Both the position numbers and the translations under genes were made by a program. Shown here piece by piece: positions 15,207 through 24,261 of a DNA stretch of 32,223 nucleotides. The stretch comes from Clostridia bacterium (GTDB taxonomy: Bacteria; Bacillota; Clostridia; Oscillospirales; CAG-272), in contig JAGBBQ010000077.1 in the NCBI GenBank assembly GCA_017938425.1, positions 1 through 32,223 of the forward strand, read 5' to 3'. Numbering within the stretch: position 1 is the stretch's first letter; every line of letters begins with the position of its first letter. Below the pieces are notes generated by a model. It saw nothing but the letters and a program-made list of their open reading frames with translations. It did not search any database and was not told the DNA's origin.

Positions 15207-16544
15207 TTATTTATTTACCAATTTGAGAAGCTCCTCGCACGCGACCGTAAGAAGCGCGTCCTCGGCGCAGATCACGTCGGGCACAACGCCCTTACCGTGA
15301 TAATTGACGCCCGAGGGAGGATTGTAAAGCGCCGTCGTCATCGTAACGACCGAGCCGTCCTTCAAATGGAAGGAGCCCTGCATAATGCCCTTGCCGAAGG
15401 TCGCCTCCGCGCTTCCGACCACCGTGGCCGAAAGAATGCCCATCTTGTTATAGTCCCGCAGCGCGGCGGTGAAAAGCTCGCCCGCCGAGGCAGTCCCCTC
15501 ATTGCAGAGCACCACCGAGGGGAGCGTGATAAAGTGCTCGTTCTCCGCAAGATACGCCGTGGGCGTCTCCTTCGCCGTGCCGACCGAAACGAGCTCGGTA
15601 TCCACGGGAACGAGGTAATCCAGCATATCCAGCACCGTTGTGAGGTAGCCGCCGGGATTGTCGGTCATATCGAAAATAAAGCCGACGGCACCCGCCGCGA
15701 TCGCCTTGTCAACGGCTTCTTTAAAGTATTTGTAGGTCGTCCGCTTGAAGGAGCTGACCGCGATATACGCGATATTTCCCTCCAGCGTCCGTGTGGAAAC
15801 GGTCATATTGTCGAGATTTTCGCGCGTGATCTCAAAGGGCAGGATCTCGCCGCCGCGCAGGATCTCGAAATGCACCGCCGTGCCGACCTCACCCTGCATC
15901 AGCGCAAACGCGGAATCGATGGTTTCCTTCGTGACGAGGACGCCCTCGACCGAATAGATCAGGTCTCCAAGCATGACGCCCGCACGCTCGGCAGGCGCAT
16001 CGCCGATCAGACGGATGACAGCCACCGTGCCCGCATCGTAATCCTTACGCACGGTCATACCGATGCCGCCGTAGGAGCCGCTCATCTCGCCCGCGTAATC
16101 CGCATATTCCTCCACCGTGCGGTAGATCGCGTAATCGTCGCCGAGCGCGTAGACCATACAGCGGATCAGCGCGTCGGTATAAGCCGTCTTATCCGAAAAG
16201 GAGATCCGATCGTAGAAGGCGCTCACAAAAGCATCTGCCGCGAGGCGCGCCATCTCGGGAATGCTGACCGTCTCATAATAGTTATACTTGACGGTCTGCT
16301 CGACCTCAAGAAGCTTCGCCTTATCGTACCCCGAGGGGAACTTCCAGCGGGAAAGGCAATCGACGAACGTGGCACAGTGCTCCACGCTCACCGCCTCGAT
16401 GCGGTTTTCGAGCATCTGCTTTTTTTCCTCGGGTGTGGTGCCGAGGCTTGCACAGCCCGTCAGAAAAAGAAGCGCCAGCACCAAAAGCAGGGAAAGCGCA
16501 CGCACGCCGACCCTCACACGGGTATTTCTTTTATACTCTGCCAT
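15207..16544 (-). CDS. S41 family (CtpA-like) C-terminal processing peptidase, lipoprotein
   Basis: A 445-residue exported protease. The N-terminus has basic residues, a hydrophobic stretch and a lipobox LTGC (Cys about 31), so it is lipid-anchored outside the cell. A PDZ domain (about residues 135-225, GGIGMTV... GDAPAERAGVMLGDLI) is followed by the S41 domain: GNIAYIAVSSF, DMTDNPGGYL, the nucleophile Ser in TASAGELF, and the general-base Lys in TFGKG. The family trims C-termini of exported proteins. ATG 16544 has AAAGGA 5 bases upstream; the frame runs on upstream through an unrelated terminator. It may be cotranscribed with greA-lysS. Confidence 0.92.
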   Translation of the reverse strand: MAEYKRNTRVRVGVRALSLLLVLALLFLTGCASLGTTPEEKKQMLENRIEAVSVEHCATFVDCLSRWKFPSGYDKAKLLEVEQTVKYNYYETVSIPEMARLAADAFVSAFYDRISFSDKTAYTDALIRCMVYALGDDYAIYRTVEEYADYAGEMSGSYGGIGMTVRKDYDAGTVAVIRLIGDAPAERAGVMLGDLIYSVEGVLVTKETIDSAFALMQGEVGTAVHFEILRGGEILPFEITRENLDNMTVSTRTLEGNIAYIAVSSFKRTTYKYFKEAVDKAIAAGAVGFIFDMTDNPGGYLTTVLDMLDYLVPVDTELVSVGTAKETPTAYLAENEHFITLPSVVLCNEGTASAGELFTAALRDYNKMGILSATVVGSAEATFGKGIMQGSFHLKDGSVVTMTTALYNPPSGVNYHGKGVVPDVICAEDALLTVACEELLKLVNK

Positions 16545-16641
16545 TTTTATCCTTTCGTATACCTTCTCCGTCAAAAAACGATGCGCCGATACGGGATGCT
16601 TTTCGCGGCCGCACCGCAGACGAAGGCGGCATACCCATATG

Positions 16642-16684
16642 AAAAAAACAGTTTTTGGTAGCCGAGCGATGCCGACTACCAAAA
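16642..16684 (-). terminator. Intrinsic terminator of the CdaR-like gene
   Basis: Perfect 9-base stem TTTTGGTAG / CTACCAAAA (16676-16684 and 16653-16661) followed on the - strand by a run of seven T. It separates the CdaR-like gene from the S41 gene. Confidence 0.85.
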
Positions 16685-16707
16685 GCTATTCTATGTATAC
16701 GGGATGA

Positions 16708-17799
16708 TCAGAACTTAGCGGGTCTGGAGGTGAGATACTTCTTCACCATCAGGGCGACCTTGAAGGTCACCGCATGATCGAACTCACGAAGGTCAAGCCC
16801 CGTCAGCTTACGGATCTTCTCGAGGCGGTACACCAGCGTATTGCGGTGCACGAAAAGCTTGCGGGAGGTCTCGGAAACGTTCAGATTGTTCTCAAAGAAG
16901 CTCTGCACGGTCATCAGCGTCTCACGGTCGAGCGACTCGAGCGAGCCCTTCTTGAATACCTCCTGCAGGAAGATCTCGCACAGCGTGGTGGGCAGCTGAT
17001 AGATCAGGCGGCCGATGCCGAGATTCTCGTACGACATCACGGGGCGCTCGATATCAAACACCTTACCGACCTCAAGCGCGATGCGCGCTTCCTTATATGC
17101 GTTTGCGAGATTCTTGAGATTCTCGACCACGGAGGAGATACCGATCAGCACCTTTGCGGAATACTCCTTGGCAAGCGCGTTCAGCATAGAAAGCGCCATC
17201 TGCTCCAGCTCATCCGCCGTGGTAGCCTCGCCGACCTCACGGACGACGACGATGTCCTGCTCCGAGATGTTGATCACGTAATTATGATTCTCCTCGCCGC
17301 TGTAGAGCCCCTGCACCATCTCAAAGGGACTCGCACCGGAGAACTGCCCCTGGAACTTCAGAACGAATACCGCTCTGTATTCCTCGTTATTGAAATGCAG
17401 CTCGTTGGACTTGATGTAAATATCACTCGGGAGGATATTGTCAAGAATGATGTTCTTGATGAAGGAGCCCTTATCGTACTTCTCATCGTACAGGCGCTTG
17501 ATATTGCCGAAGGAGATGGAGAGCAGCTGCGCCATCTTATCGGCGTGCTCATCCTCGCCCTCCACAAAAACCACACAGTCGGTCTTAGAGCCCGCGGAGA
17601 TGGAACGGTAGGTATATCCGTCGATCAGAACCTTATCCGGTGAAAAGGAAAGCTCCTGCTGAATACGCTGTCTTGCCTCACCGATCTTGCCGAGCTCGGA
17701 GCAAGCGACGACGATGCTGTTCTCATCGATCACGCCGATCGTGCGCCCCACAACCTCGCGCATTTGGTGTATTACGGTTTGATATAAGCGGTTAGACAT
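16708..17799 (-). CDS. CdaR/PucR-family transcriptional regulator
   Basis: A 363-residue protein. The N-terminal third (RLYQTVIHQMREVVGRTIGVIDENSIVVACSE) resembles the sugar-diacid/PucR-type sensor domain. The middle holds a GGDEF-like fold of the PucR type (KVLIGISSVVENLKNLANAYKEARIALEVG). The last 60 residues form the HTH_30 domain (FFENNLNVSETSRKLFVHRNTLVYRLEKIRKLTGLDL). Family members respond to sugar acids, purines or other metabolites. A GGGAGAGG lies before the ATG and a TTGAAA/TAAAAT promoter upstream. It stands alone between terminators, so its target is not shown by context. Codon use matches the core genes. Confidence 0.9.
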   Translation of the reverse strand: MSNRLYQTVIHQMREVVGRTIGVIDENSIVVACSELGKIGEARQRIQQELSFSPDKVLIDGYTYRSISAGSKTDCVVFVEGEDEHADKMAQLLSISFGNIKRLYDEKYDKGSFIKNIILDNILPSDIYIKSNELHFNNEEYRAVFVLKFQGQFSGASPFEMVQGLYSGEENHNYVINISEQDIVVVREVGEATTADELEQMALSMLNALAKEYSAKVLIGISSVVENLKNLANAYKEARIALEVGKVFDIERPVMSYENLGIGRLIYQLPTTLCEIFLQEVFKKGSLESLDRETLMTVQSFFENNLNVSETSRKLFVHRNTLVYRLEKIRKLTGLDLREFDHAVTFKVALMVKKYLTSRPAKF

Positions 17800-17846
17800 A
17801 AACCTCTCCCTTCGCCGGAAAATACTTTTTGTTTATACTGTACTAT

Positions 17847-17875
17847 ATTTTACACTATTTTTCGTCTTTTTTCAA
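17847..17875 (-). promoter_or_regulatory. Promoter of the CdaR-like gene
   Basis: TTGAAA (17870-17875), 17-base spacer, TAAAAT (17847-17852) on the - strand in an AT-rich interval. The rest of 17800-17950 holds no gene and no clear hairpin for rsmE termination. Confidence 0.7.
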
Positions 17876-17950
17876 TAGTTTTTTGAAAAAATTTTTCTTT
17901 TTACACAAAAAACTTCTTTCCTGTTTGTATATTATGTAAAAATCGGCATA

Positions 17951-18685
17951 TCAGAGCTCAAATTCATAGGAAATCGCGCTCAGAACGCATAGCGGCGCCG
18001 TCTCACAGCGAAGGATCCGCTTACCGAGACCGACAAGGCGGCAGCCCGCCGCTCTCGCCGCCTCCGCCTCCGCGAGGGAGAAGCCGCCCTCCGAGCCGAT
18101 GACCACGGCGAGCCTTTTCGCGCCGCGATGCTCTCCGAGCACCTCCTTCAGCGATTGCGTGCCGTCTCCCTCATAGCAAAACAGGACCGCATCGTACTCT
18201 GCCACGGCCGAAAGAAGCGCAGAAAAGGAGATCGGCATCGAAACGGTGGGGATGCGGCCTCTGCCGCACTGCTTGGCCGCCTCCTCTGCGATGCGGGCGT
18301 GGCGCGTGTTCTGCTTCTCCTCGCGCTCGGCACGCGGCTTCACCACGCAGCGCTCCGAAAGAAACGGAACGATCGCCGAGGCACCCAGCTCCACCGCCTT
18401 CTGGATCACAAGCTCCAGCTTATCCCCCTTCGGGTATCCCATATAAAGCGTAATATCCACGGGTGGCTCGGTCTCGGACGGCTTGGACGAAAGCACCGTG
18501 AGATGGCAGATCTCGTCTCGCAGACTGTCCAGGCGGCAAAGATGCTCTCTGCCCTGCATATCGCAGACCGTTACCGTATCGCCGACCGCCATCCGCAGCG
18601 AGCGCGCAAGATGGAAGGCATCGTCACCCTGGATCGTGACGTGATCTGCATCAAACCCCGAGGAGGGGACGAAAAATCTCGGCAT
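17951..18685 (-). CDS. rsmE: 16S rRNA (uracil(1498)-N(3))-methyltransferase RsmE
   Basis: A 244-residue SPOUT methyltransferase. It starts MPRFFV with a PUA-like N-terminal part. The knot region shows LVIQKAVELGASAIVPFLSERCV, then VIGSEGGFSLAEAEAA and LGKRILRCETAPLCVLSAI, the signature of the SAM-binding trefoil knot. It methylates U1498 of 16S rRNA. AAAGGAAG lies before the ATG. It follows prmA after 54 bases on the same strand; prmA-rsmE is a common Firmicutes pair. Confidence 0.96.
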   Translation of the reverse strand: MPRFFVPSSGFDADHVTIQGDDAFHLARSLRMAVGDTVTVCDMQGREHLCRLDSLRDEICHLTVLSSKPSETEPPVDITLYMGYPKGDKLELVIQKAVELGASAIVPFLSERCVVKPRAEREEKQNTRHARIAEEAAKQCGRGRIPTVSMPISFSALLSAVAEYDAVLFCYEGDGTQSLKEVLGEHRGAKRLAVVIGSEGGFSLAEAEAARAAGCRLVGLGKRILRCETAPLCVLSAISYEFEL

Positions 18686-18739
18686 AAAGACTTCCTTTCT
18701 AATATATAAGTCACGCGTGCGCGCGTTATGACAATAGGA

Positions 18740-19657
18740 TCATGCCCTGCGGCGCACGAGAAGCGCGACCCAATCGTTTTCATTCTCCTCGCGCTCCACG
18801 GAGAAGCCCTGCGCCGCCGCGGCCTCGATCACGTCCTCCTTGCGGGGCGCGATGATGCCCGAAAGGATCAGAGGCGCGCCGGGCGCGAGCAGAGCGCCGA
18901 TATCGGGCAGCATACGCAAAATGATGTCCGCCACGATATTCGCAACGCAGATATCGTAGGGCGCGGTACGATCCACGTCCCATAGTAGATCCGAAACACC
19001 GACGGTAATATTATCGCAGCCGTCTGCCAGCGCGTTCTCCTTTGCGACACGCACGGCAACGGGGTCAATATCGTAGGCGTAGATCTCCTTCGCGCCGAGC
19101 TTGGAGGCACAGATGGAGAGAATGCCCGAGCCGGTGCCGACGTCCAGCACACACTCGCCGCCCCTCACAACGTCCTGCAGAATGCGCATCACGAGGCGCG
19201 TGGTCTCGTGCGTGCCGGTGCCGAAGGCCATACCCGGATCCATACGCACGACGATCTCGCCCTCCCTCGCGGTATATTTCTCCCACGCGGGCACGACCGT
19301 CACCCTGCCGAGTGAGATCGGCTTATAATACTTCTTCCAGTTCTCTGCCCAGTCATCCTCGCAGATGCCCTCCGCCGTGATGCAGACCTCCAGAGAAAGC
19401 GTGCGGAAGCGGTCCTGCAAAAAGGCACGGAATTCGGCGATCGGCTTCTCCTCGGGAACAAAGATCGAGACCGCCACGCATTCCTTATCCGCGTTCAGAA
19501 TGGTCTCATCCACCAGCTCGCCGTACATTCCGTTAAAGGAGAAATCGCTGTAGTCCTCGATCATCAGCCCGTTATCGAGCATGCTCATCACCGCAGAGAT
19601 CTCGTCGAGGTCCTTGACATTTCCCTTCACGGTCAGCTTCGTCCAGCTTCCTGCCAT
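18740..19657 (-). CDS. prmA: Ribosomal protein L11 methyltransferase PrmA
   Basis: A 305-residue class I SAM methyltransferase. DPGMAFGTGTHETTRLVM (about residues 150-167) is the PrmA signature, followed by motif I DVGTGSGILSICASKLG and the NIVADIILRM stretch that matches the N-[IP]-[VL] catalytic region of this family. It trimethylates ribosomal protein L11. Its start overlaps the ribF end by 25 bases, so the two are translationally linked. GGAGG lies 10 bases before the ATG. Confidence 0.97.
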   Translation of the reverse strand: MAGSWTKLTVKGNVKDLDEISAVMSMLDNGLMIEDYSDFSFNGMYGELVDETILNADKECVAVSIFVPEEKPIAEFRAFLQDRFRTLSLEVCITAEGICEDDWAENWKKYYKPISLGRVTVVPAWEKYTAREGEIVVRMDPGMAFGTGTHETTRLVMRILQDVVRGGECVLDVGTGSGILSICASKLGAKEIYAYDIDPVAVRVAKENALADGCDNITVGVSDLLWDVDRTAPYDICVANIVADIILRMLPDIGALLAPGAPLILSGIIAPRKEDVIEAAAAQGFSVEREENENDWVALLVRRRA

Positions 19658-20568
19658 ACCTTATATACCTCCATAGCCTTTGTTTTGTCAACATTTATTT
19701 GCTTTATAAGCTCTTCTCCCGAAGAAAACTCTCTCTCGTCGCGCAAGCGCGAGAGAAATCCGATCTCAATACTCTTGCCGTAAAGATCGCCCGAGAAGCC
19801 GCACAGATGCGTCTCCGCGTGCAGCTCCCTTGCGCCGAAGGTCGGGCAGGTGCCGACGTTGGTCACCGACGGGAAATCCCCCATCTCCGTATGCACCGCG
19901 GTGGCGTAAACGCCCGAGGGCAGGCAGAGGCGGTTCTCCTCGAGCGGGATATTCACCGTCGGGAAGCCGAGCGTACGGCCGCGGCGGTCTCCGCTCTCCA
20001 CCCTGCCCGCGAGCGCGTAGGGCGCGCCGAGCAGAGCGCAAGCGCGCTCCACCTCTCCCTTTTCGAGGTGGGTACGCACGGCACGCGAGGAATACAGCTC
20101 CTCGTCAAGATACAGGGGCGGCAGCGTCAGGCTCTCGCGCCCAAGCTCCCGCATATAACGGCCGAGCATCTCGGCATCGCCCGACGCGCCGTGCCCGAAG
20201 CGGAAATTGAAGCCGCAGGCAGATACGGCGGCACGCAGCTCCCGTGCGAGGCATTGCTTCACAAAATCCTCCGCCGAGATATGCGCGACCGCAGAAAAAT
20301 CACACACGTAAGCATAATCCACACCGAGGGAGGCGAGCAGGGCAAGCTTCTTCTCCGTGCCGTAAAGGCGCTTCGCGCTTCGCTTCATATCGGCATCCTC
20401 GGCGGGAAAGGTGAATACGGAAAGAGGAAGGCCGAGCGCATCCGCCCTTTCTCTTGCGGCAAAAATGAGCGCGCGATGCCCAAGATGCACGCCGTCAAAA
20501 AAACCGAGCGCGACCACCGACGCGCACGGCGCGACCGCTCTGCCGGGAATATAATCGATCCGTTCCAC
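19633..20568 (-). CDS. ribF: Bifunctional riboflavin kinase/FAD synthetase RibF
   Basis: A 311-residue protein from the GTG start. The FAD synthetase domain has the GFFDGVHLGHR nucleotidyl-transferase motif near the N-terminus. The C-terminal riboflavin kinase domain shows GRVESGDRRGRTLGFPTVNI and the YATAV...SVTNVGTCPTF strand pair. It makes FMN and then FAD in the cytoplasm. The GTG at 20568 is preferred because AAGGAGGT ends 6 bases before it. The in-frame ATG at 20574 touches that site, and a TTG at 20586 lies upstream of it. No FMN riboswitch is visible in the short leader. It heads the ribF-prmA-rsmE operon. Confidence 0.94.
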   Translation of the reverse strand: MERIDYIPGRAVAPCASVVALGFFDGVHLGHRALIFAARERADALGLPLSVFTFPAEDADMKRSAKRLYGTEKKLALLASLGVDYAYVCDFSAVAHISAEDFVKQCLARELRAAVSACGFNFRFGHGASGDAEMLGRYMRELGRESLTLPPLYLDEELYSSRAVRTHLEKGEVERACALLGAPYALAGRVESGDRRGRTLGFPTVNIPLEENRLCLPSGVYATAVHTEMGDFPSVTNVGTCPTFGARELHAETHLCGFSGDLYGKSIEIGFLSRLRDEREFSSGEELIKQINVDKTKAMEVYKVWQEAGRS

Positions 20569-20574
20569 AGCCAT

Positions 20575-20582
20575 ACCTCCTT
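20575..20582 (-). promoter_or_regulatory. Shine-Dalgarno site that decides the ribF start
   Basis: AAGGAGGT on the - strand, a full match to the anti-Shine-Dalgarno. It is directly adjacent to ATG 20574 and 6 bases from GTG 20568, so the GTG is the likelier start. Confidence 0.65.
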
Positions 20583-20599
20583 CCAAAGACTTGCCATTT

Positions 20600-20628
20600 A
20601 TTTTAACATATTATAATAAAAATGTCAA
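20600..20628 (-). promoter_or_regulatory. Promoter of the ribF-prmA-rsmE operon
   Basis: TTGACA (20623-20628), 17-base spacer, TAAAAT (20600-20605) on the - strand. Confidence 0.8.
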
Positions 20629-20720
20629 TGCCGTGCGACACGGTTTGACAAAATGAAAGCAAAAGCCCCCGATTCGGCTCGGATACGGCAGAGGCGCGCC
20701 CCGCTTAAATTTAAAAATAT

Positions 20721-20749
20721 TTGACAAAACGGCGCGCGTATGCTACAAT
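20721..20749 (+). promoter_or_regulatory. Promoter of the MFS transporter operon
   Basis: TTGACA (20721-20726), 17-base spacer, TACAAT (20744-20749). It overlaps an upstream in-frame ATG at 20740 and so excludes that start. Confidence 0.82.
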
Positions 20750-20781
20750 GGTATGTAATGAAAAGATTGGAGCTTTTTTCT

Positions 20782-22113
20782 ATGACCGGAAAACTCAACG
20801 TAAAACGGACCATACTCGTAGGCTTTGCCTTCTTCCTCATCTCCGCCTTCTGGCAGTCCTACGACAAGATCGTTCCCCTGATCCTCACGCAGCGCTTCGG
20901 TATGAAGCAGACGGTCTCGGGTATCATTATGTCGCTCGATAACGTATTCGCCGTCTTTATGCTCCCCATCTTCGGCGCGCTCTCGGACAAGGTCTCGACG
21001 AAATTCGGCAGGCGCACGCCGTTTATCCTTCTCGGCACGGTGGTTGCCGTCGTATTCTATATTTTCCTGAGCCTTGCGCCCTCGCTGTGGATGTTTATCC
21101 TGCTTCTGCTCGCCACGCTGATCGCGATGGCGACCTTCCGCTCCCCCGCCGTGGCTCTGATGCCCGACGTGACCGAGAAGCCCCTTCGCTCGAAGGGCAA
21201 CGCCGTGATCAACCTGATGGGCACGGCGGGCGGTATCTCGGTGCTTGCCGTCGGTCTTTTCATCAAGACGGGCGAGGCACACGCACAGAACTACCCCATC
21301 TACGTGGCAACCGTCTGCATCATTATGATCGCAGCACTGACCGTATTCCTTCTCACCGTAAAGGAGGTGCCGTGGGCACAGGAGGCCGAGGCACGCAACC
21401 GCGCGCTCGAGGCAAGCACCGCCGCAAAGGACGAGGCACCTGCCACAGAGAAGCACAGGCTCTCGAAGCCCGAGCTTATCTCGCTCTGCCTGATCCTTGC
21501 CTCGGTGGCTCTCTGGTTCACGGGCTACAACGCCGTGACCTCGAAGTTCTCGGTCTACGTAGAGGCCGTTCTTCCTCCCCGCGATCCGGTCACCGGTGCG
21601 ATCCTCGGCGACCCCGTGGTCTCTTACGACCTCGCGCTGATCATCGCGCAGATCGCCGCCATTATCGCTTATATCCCCGTCGGTATGATCGCCTCCCGCG
21701 TCGGCCGTAAGAAGAGCATTCTCGCCGGCATCGTGATGCTGAGCTGTGCCTTTGGCTTCGCGGGTCTGATCAACGCCAATACCCCGCCCATTCCCATGTA
21801 CATCCTCTTTGCGCTGGCTGGCATCGGCTGGGCGACCATCAACGTCAACTCCTTCCCCATGGTCGTTGAGCTCGCCACGGGCAGCGACGTCGGCAAATAC
21901 ACCGGCTATTACTACACCGCATCGATGTCGGCACAGATCATCACGCCCATCCTCTCGGGCTTCCTTGTTGACAAACTCGGCTGGGGCGTATTCTTCCCCT
22001 ACGCTGCGATCTTCGCCGCGCTCTCCTTCGTCACAATGTTCTTCGTCAAGCACGGTGACGCGAAGCCCGAGCAGAAGGGCTCGCTCCTTGAGCATCTGGA
22101 TACGGACGACTAA
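20782..22113 (+). CDS. MFS transporter (sugar or glycoside type, GPH/SUC-like)
   Basis: A 443-residue protein with 12 likely membrane segments. The loop between helices 2 and 3 reads GALSDKVSTKFGRRTPFILLG, the D-x-x-x-x-x-G-R-R-x-P element of the MFS, here with the GRRTPFIL form found in sucrose and glycoside-type carriers. The matching loop in the second half is GMIASRVGRKKSILAG. A long cytoplasmic loop (about residues 205-240, rich in Ala and Glu) joins the halves. The ATG at 20782 has GGAG 9 bases upstream. A phosphodiesterase gene follows after 48 bases, so the two may be cotranscribed; the substrate is not shown. Confidence 0.88.
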   Translation: MTGKLNVKRTILVGFAFFLISAFWQSYDKIVPLILTQRFGMKQTVSGIIMSLDNVFAVFMLPIFGALSDKVSTKFGRRTPFILLGTVVAVVFYIFLSLAPSLWMFILLLLATLIAMATFRSPAVALMPDVTEKPLRSKGNAVINLMGTAGGISVLAVGLFIKTGEAHAQNYPIYVATVCIIMIAALTVFLLTVKEVPWAQEAEARNRALEASTAAKDEAPATEKHRLSKPELISLCLILASVALWFTGYNAVTSKFSVYVEAVLPPRDPVTGAILGDPVVSYDLALIIAQIAAIIAYIPVGMIASRVGRKKSILAGIVMLSCAFGFAGLINANTPPIPMYILFALAGIGWATINVNSFPMVVELATGSDVGKYTGYYYTASMSAQIITPILSGFLVDKLGWGVFFPYAAIFAALSFVTMFFVKHGDAKPEQKGSLLEHLDTDD

Positions 22114-22161
22114 TTCAAAGAAAAAAACACGGTCGCAACCCGCGACACATCGGAGACAGTT

Positions 22162-22998
22162 ATGTTTTGGTATACACTGATCGCAGTTTTCGTTTTCGTC
22201 ATTCTCGCATTGCTCATCGCATATGCGTATCTCACCTTCCCCGGCAAGCGCCGTCCGATCTCGCCCGAGCTGCTCGGCACGAAGTTTGCCCACCGCGGCC
22301 TGCACGATGCGGCGCACGCGGAGAACTCGCTTTCCGCCTTCCGCCTCGCCGTGGAGAACGGCTTCGGCATTGAGCTGGACGTCCGTCTTTCCAAGGACGG
22401 CACGCTGGTGGTCTTTCACGACGATACCCTCGAGCGCGTTTGCGGCGTGGAGGGCAACGTGATCGACTACACCGCCGAGGAGCTTGCCGCTATGCGCCTT
22501 TCGGGCACGGAGGAGGGCATCCCCACCTTCCGCGAGGTGCTGGATCTCGTGGACGGACGCGTACCGCTGCTCGTGGAGATCAAGGAGGCGGCAGCGGACA
22601 GCGCCGTCAGCCTTGCCACCGCCGAAATGCTGCGGACCTACGGCGGCCCCCTGCTCGTCGAGTCCTTCAATCCGCTCTCGCTCGGCCGCATCAAGGAGCA
22701 GCTTCCCGCCGTGGCGCGCGGTCTTCTCTGCGACCACTATACGAAAAAGCCCGAGATGAGAAAGCCGACCTATCACATCCTGCAATGGTTCCTTCTGAAC
22801 TTCAAGGCGAAGCCCGACTTCTACGCCTACAATTTTGAGAGCCGCCGCTTCCTTCCCTTCCGTCTCGTCCGAAAGCTGCACAAGCGCCCCACCCTTGCGT
22901 GGACGGTACGCACCCAGCTTGACAACGCGATCAGCCGCGAGAGCGGCTTCACCTCGATCATCTTCGAGGACTTTATTCCGAAGGAAGAGAACGTATGA
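22162..22998 (+). CDS. Glycerophosphodiester phosphodiesterase, membrane-anchored
   Basis: A 278-residue GDPD protein. An N-terminal helix (about residues 3-25) anchors it in the membrane. The catalytic barrel shows the HRG motif (AHRGLHD), the metal Glu and Asp in ELDVRLSKDG, and the second His in VVFHDD. It hydrolyses glycerophosphodiesters from lipid turnover to glycerol-3-phosphate and an alcohol. CGGAG precedes the ATG. Its stop overlaps the start of the methyltransferase gene as ATGA, indicating translational coupling. Confidence 0.93.
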   Translation: MFWYTLIAVFVFVILALLIAYAYLTFPGKRRPISPELLGTKFAHRGLHDAAHAENSLSAFRLAVENGFGIELDVRLSKDGTLVVFHDDTLERVCGVEGNVIDYTAEELAAMRLSGTEEGIPTFREVLDLVDGRVPLLVEIKEAAADSAVSLATAEMLRTYGGPLLVESFNPLSLGRIKEQLPAVARGLLCDHYTKKPEMRKPTYHILQWFLLNFKAKPDFYAYNFESRRFLPFRLVRKLHKRPTLAWTVRTQLDNAISRESGFTSIIFEDFIPKEENV

Positions 22999-24140
22999 AG
23001 CTGCAGCTCGTTGCCACCTGCCTTTTCGGCCTCGAGCATATGCTCGGCGAGGAGATCGACGCGCTCGGATACGAGCGTATCTCTACCATCGACGGCCGCG
23101 TTACCTTCCTCGCAGACGAGGAGGGACTTGCTCTTTCCAACGTATTCTTGCGCTTTGCCGAGCGCGTTTATATCAAGCTCGGCTCCTTCGAGGTGCATAG
23201 CTTCGACGATCTCTTTGAGGGCACGAAGGCACTCTCTTGGTCAACCTTTATTGGCAAAAACGATGCTTTCCCCGTCAAGGGGCACTCGATCAAGTCCTGT
23301 CTGACCTCGATCCCCGACTGTCAGGCCATCGTCAAGAAGGCGGTGGTGGACTCGCTCTCCGCCGTCTACGGCATTACGCGCTTTCCCGAGGAGGGCGCAA
23401 AGCACCAGATCGAATTTTTCATCCTCAACAACGAAGCAACGCTGATGATCGACACCTCGGGCACGCCGCTGCACAAGCGCGGCTACCGCTACGAATCCAA
23501 CGATGCGCCCATCCGCGAAACGCTTGCCGCCGCGATCGCCAAAACCGCGCGCCCGCGCGAGGACGTGCTCTTCTGGGATCCGATGTGCGGCAGCGGCACG
23601 ATTGCCATCGAGGCCGCGATGATCATGAACAATATCGCCCCCGGCAAGCGTCGCCGTTTCGCCGCCGAGCAATTCCCCTGGCTTGATAAAAGATTCTTTG
23701 CCGACGCGAGAGAGGAAGCGATCTCAGGTGAGATCCGCTCCCCCTTCGAGGTCTACGCCTCGGATATCGACGAGCGCGCCGTCGCGCTCACCATACAGAA
23801 CGCAAAGCTTGCCGGTGTCAATCACGCCATCCGCGTGATGCGCGAGGATTGCCGCCGTATCGGCGCGCCCGGCCGCCGCGGCACGATCGTCACCAATCCG
23901 CCCTACGGCGAGCGTCTCGGCACGCGCGAGGAGGTCGAGCGCCTCTACCGCGATATGGGAAGGCATTTCCGTTCTCTCGCGCCCTGGCAGGTCTACGTGA
24001 TCACCTCGCACGAGGGCTTCGAGCGCTTCTACGGCAAAAAGGCCGATAAGGTGCGCAAGCTCTACAACGGTATGATCCCCTGCTATCTGTATCAGTATTT
24101 CAAGAACGATAAGGCACCGTTTGATAAGAAAAAATCATAA
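22995..24140 (+). CDS. THUMP-domain class I SAM RNA methyltransferase (RlmL/YpsC-like, 23S rRNA guanine-N2)
   Basis: A 381-residue protein. Residues about 1-160 form the N-terminal ferredoxin-like/THUMP RNA-binding region (LVATCLFGLEHMLGEEIDALG...). The catalytic domain has DPMCGSGTIAIEAAMI (motif I) and TNPPYGERLG (motif IV, N-P-P-Y), the signature of N2-guanine methyltransferases acting on 23S rRNA. The start overlaps the preceding gene by four bases. It ends LYQYFKNDKAPFDKKKS, and a diverged copy of this end (LYRFFKNDKAFDSKKK) lies 2.6 kb downstream after the GH51 gene. Confidence 0.93.
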   Translation: MKLQLVATCLFGLEHMLGEEIDALGYERISTIDGRVTFLADEEGLALSNVFLRFAERVYIKLGSFEVHSFDDLFEGTKALSWSTFIGKNDAFPVKGHSIKSCLTSIPDCQAIVKKAVVDSLSAVYGITRFPEEGAKHQIEFFILNNEATLMIDTSGTPLHKRGYRYESNDAPIRETLAAAIAKTARPREDVLFWDPMCGSGTIAIEAAMIMNNIAPGKRRRFAAEQFPWLDKRFFADAREEAISGEIRSPFEVYASDIDERAVALTIQNAKLAGVNHAIRVMREDCRRIGAPGRRGTIVTNPPYGERLGTREEVERLYRDMGRHFRSLAPWQVYVITSHEGFERFYGKKADKVRKLYNGMIPCYLYQYFKNDKAPFDKKKS

Positions 24141-24193
24141 AAAAGCCTGCATCCAACCCCGTCCTAAGGAGTGCGCGGATGCAGGCATTTTTT
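24139..24193. terminator. Terminator between the methyltransferase and the convergent AraC gene
   Basis: Perfect 10-base stem GCCTGCATCC (24145-24154) / GGATGCAGGC (24177-24186) with an A-run before and a run of six T after it, so it can work in both directions. Confidence 0.88.
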
Positions 24194-24261
24194 ATATCAT
24201 CGGTAAACTATCGGATTTTTTATGCGACCTCAGACGCCTTTTTCTTCGGCATTCACAGGCT

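Noticed and set aside
13092-16661. A 1,189-codon open frame on the + strand
   Set aside because: It lies opposite lysS, greA and the S41 protease gene, all with clear family motifs on the - strand. The long frame follows from GC-rich codon use on the other strand; the translation matches no protein family.
20587-20640. FMN riboswitch upstream of ribF
   Set aside because: The promoter -10 lies at 20600-20605, so the leader is only about 20 bases, far too short for an FMN aptamer.
20743-22881. A 712-codon open frame on the - strand
   Set aside because: It is antisense to the MFS transporter and phosphodiesterase genes, which have promoter, ribosome sites and motifs. Its translation is low-complexity and charged.
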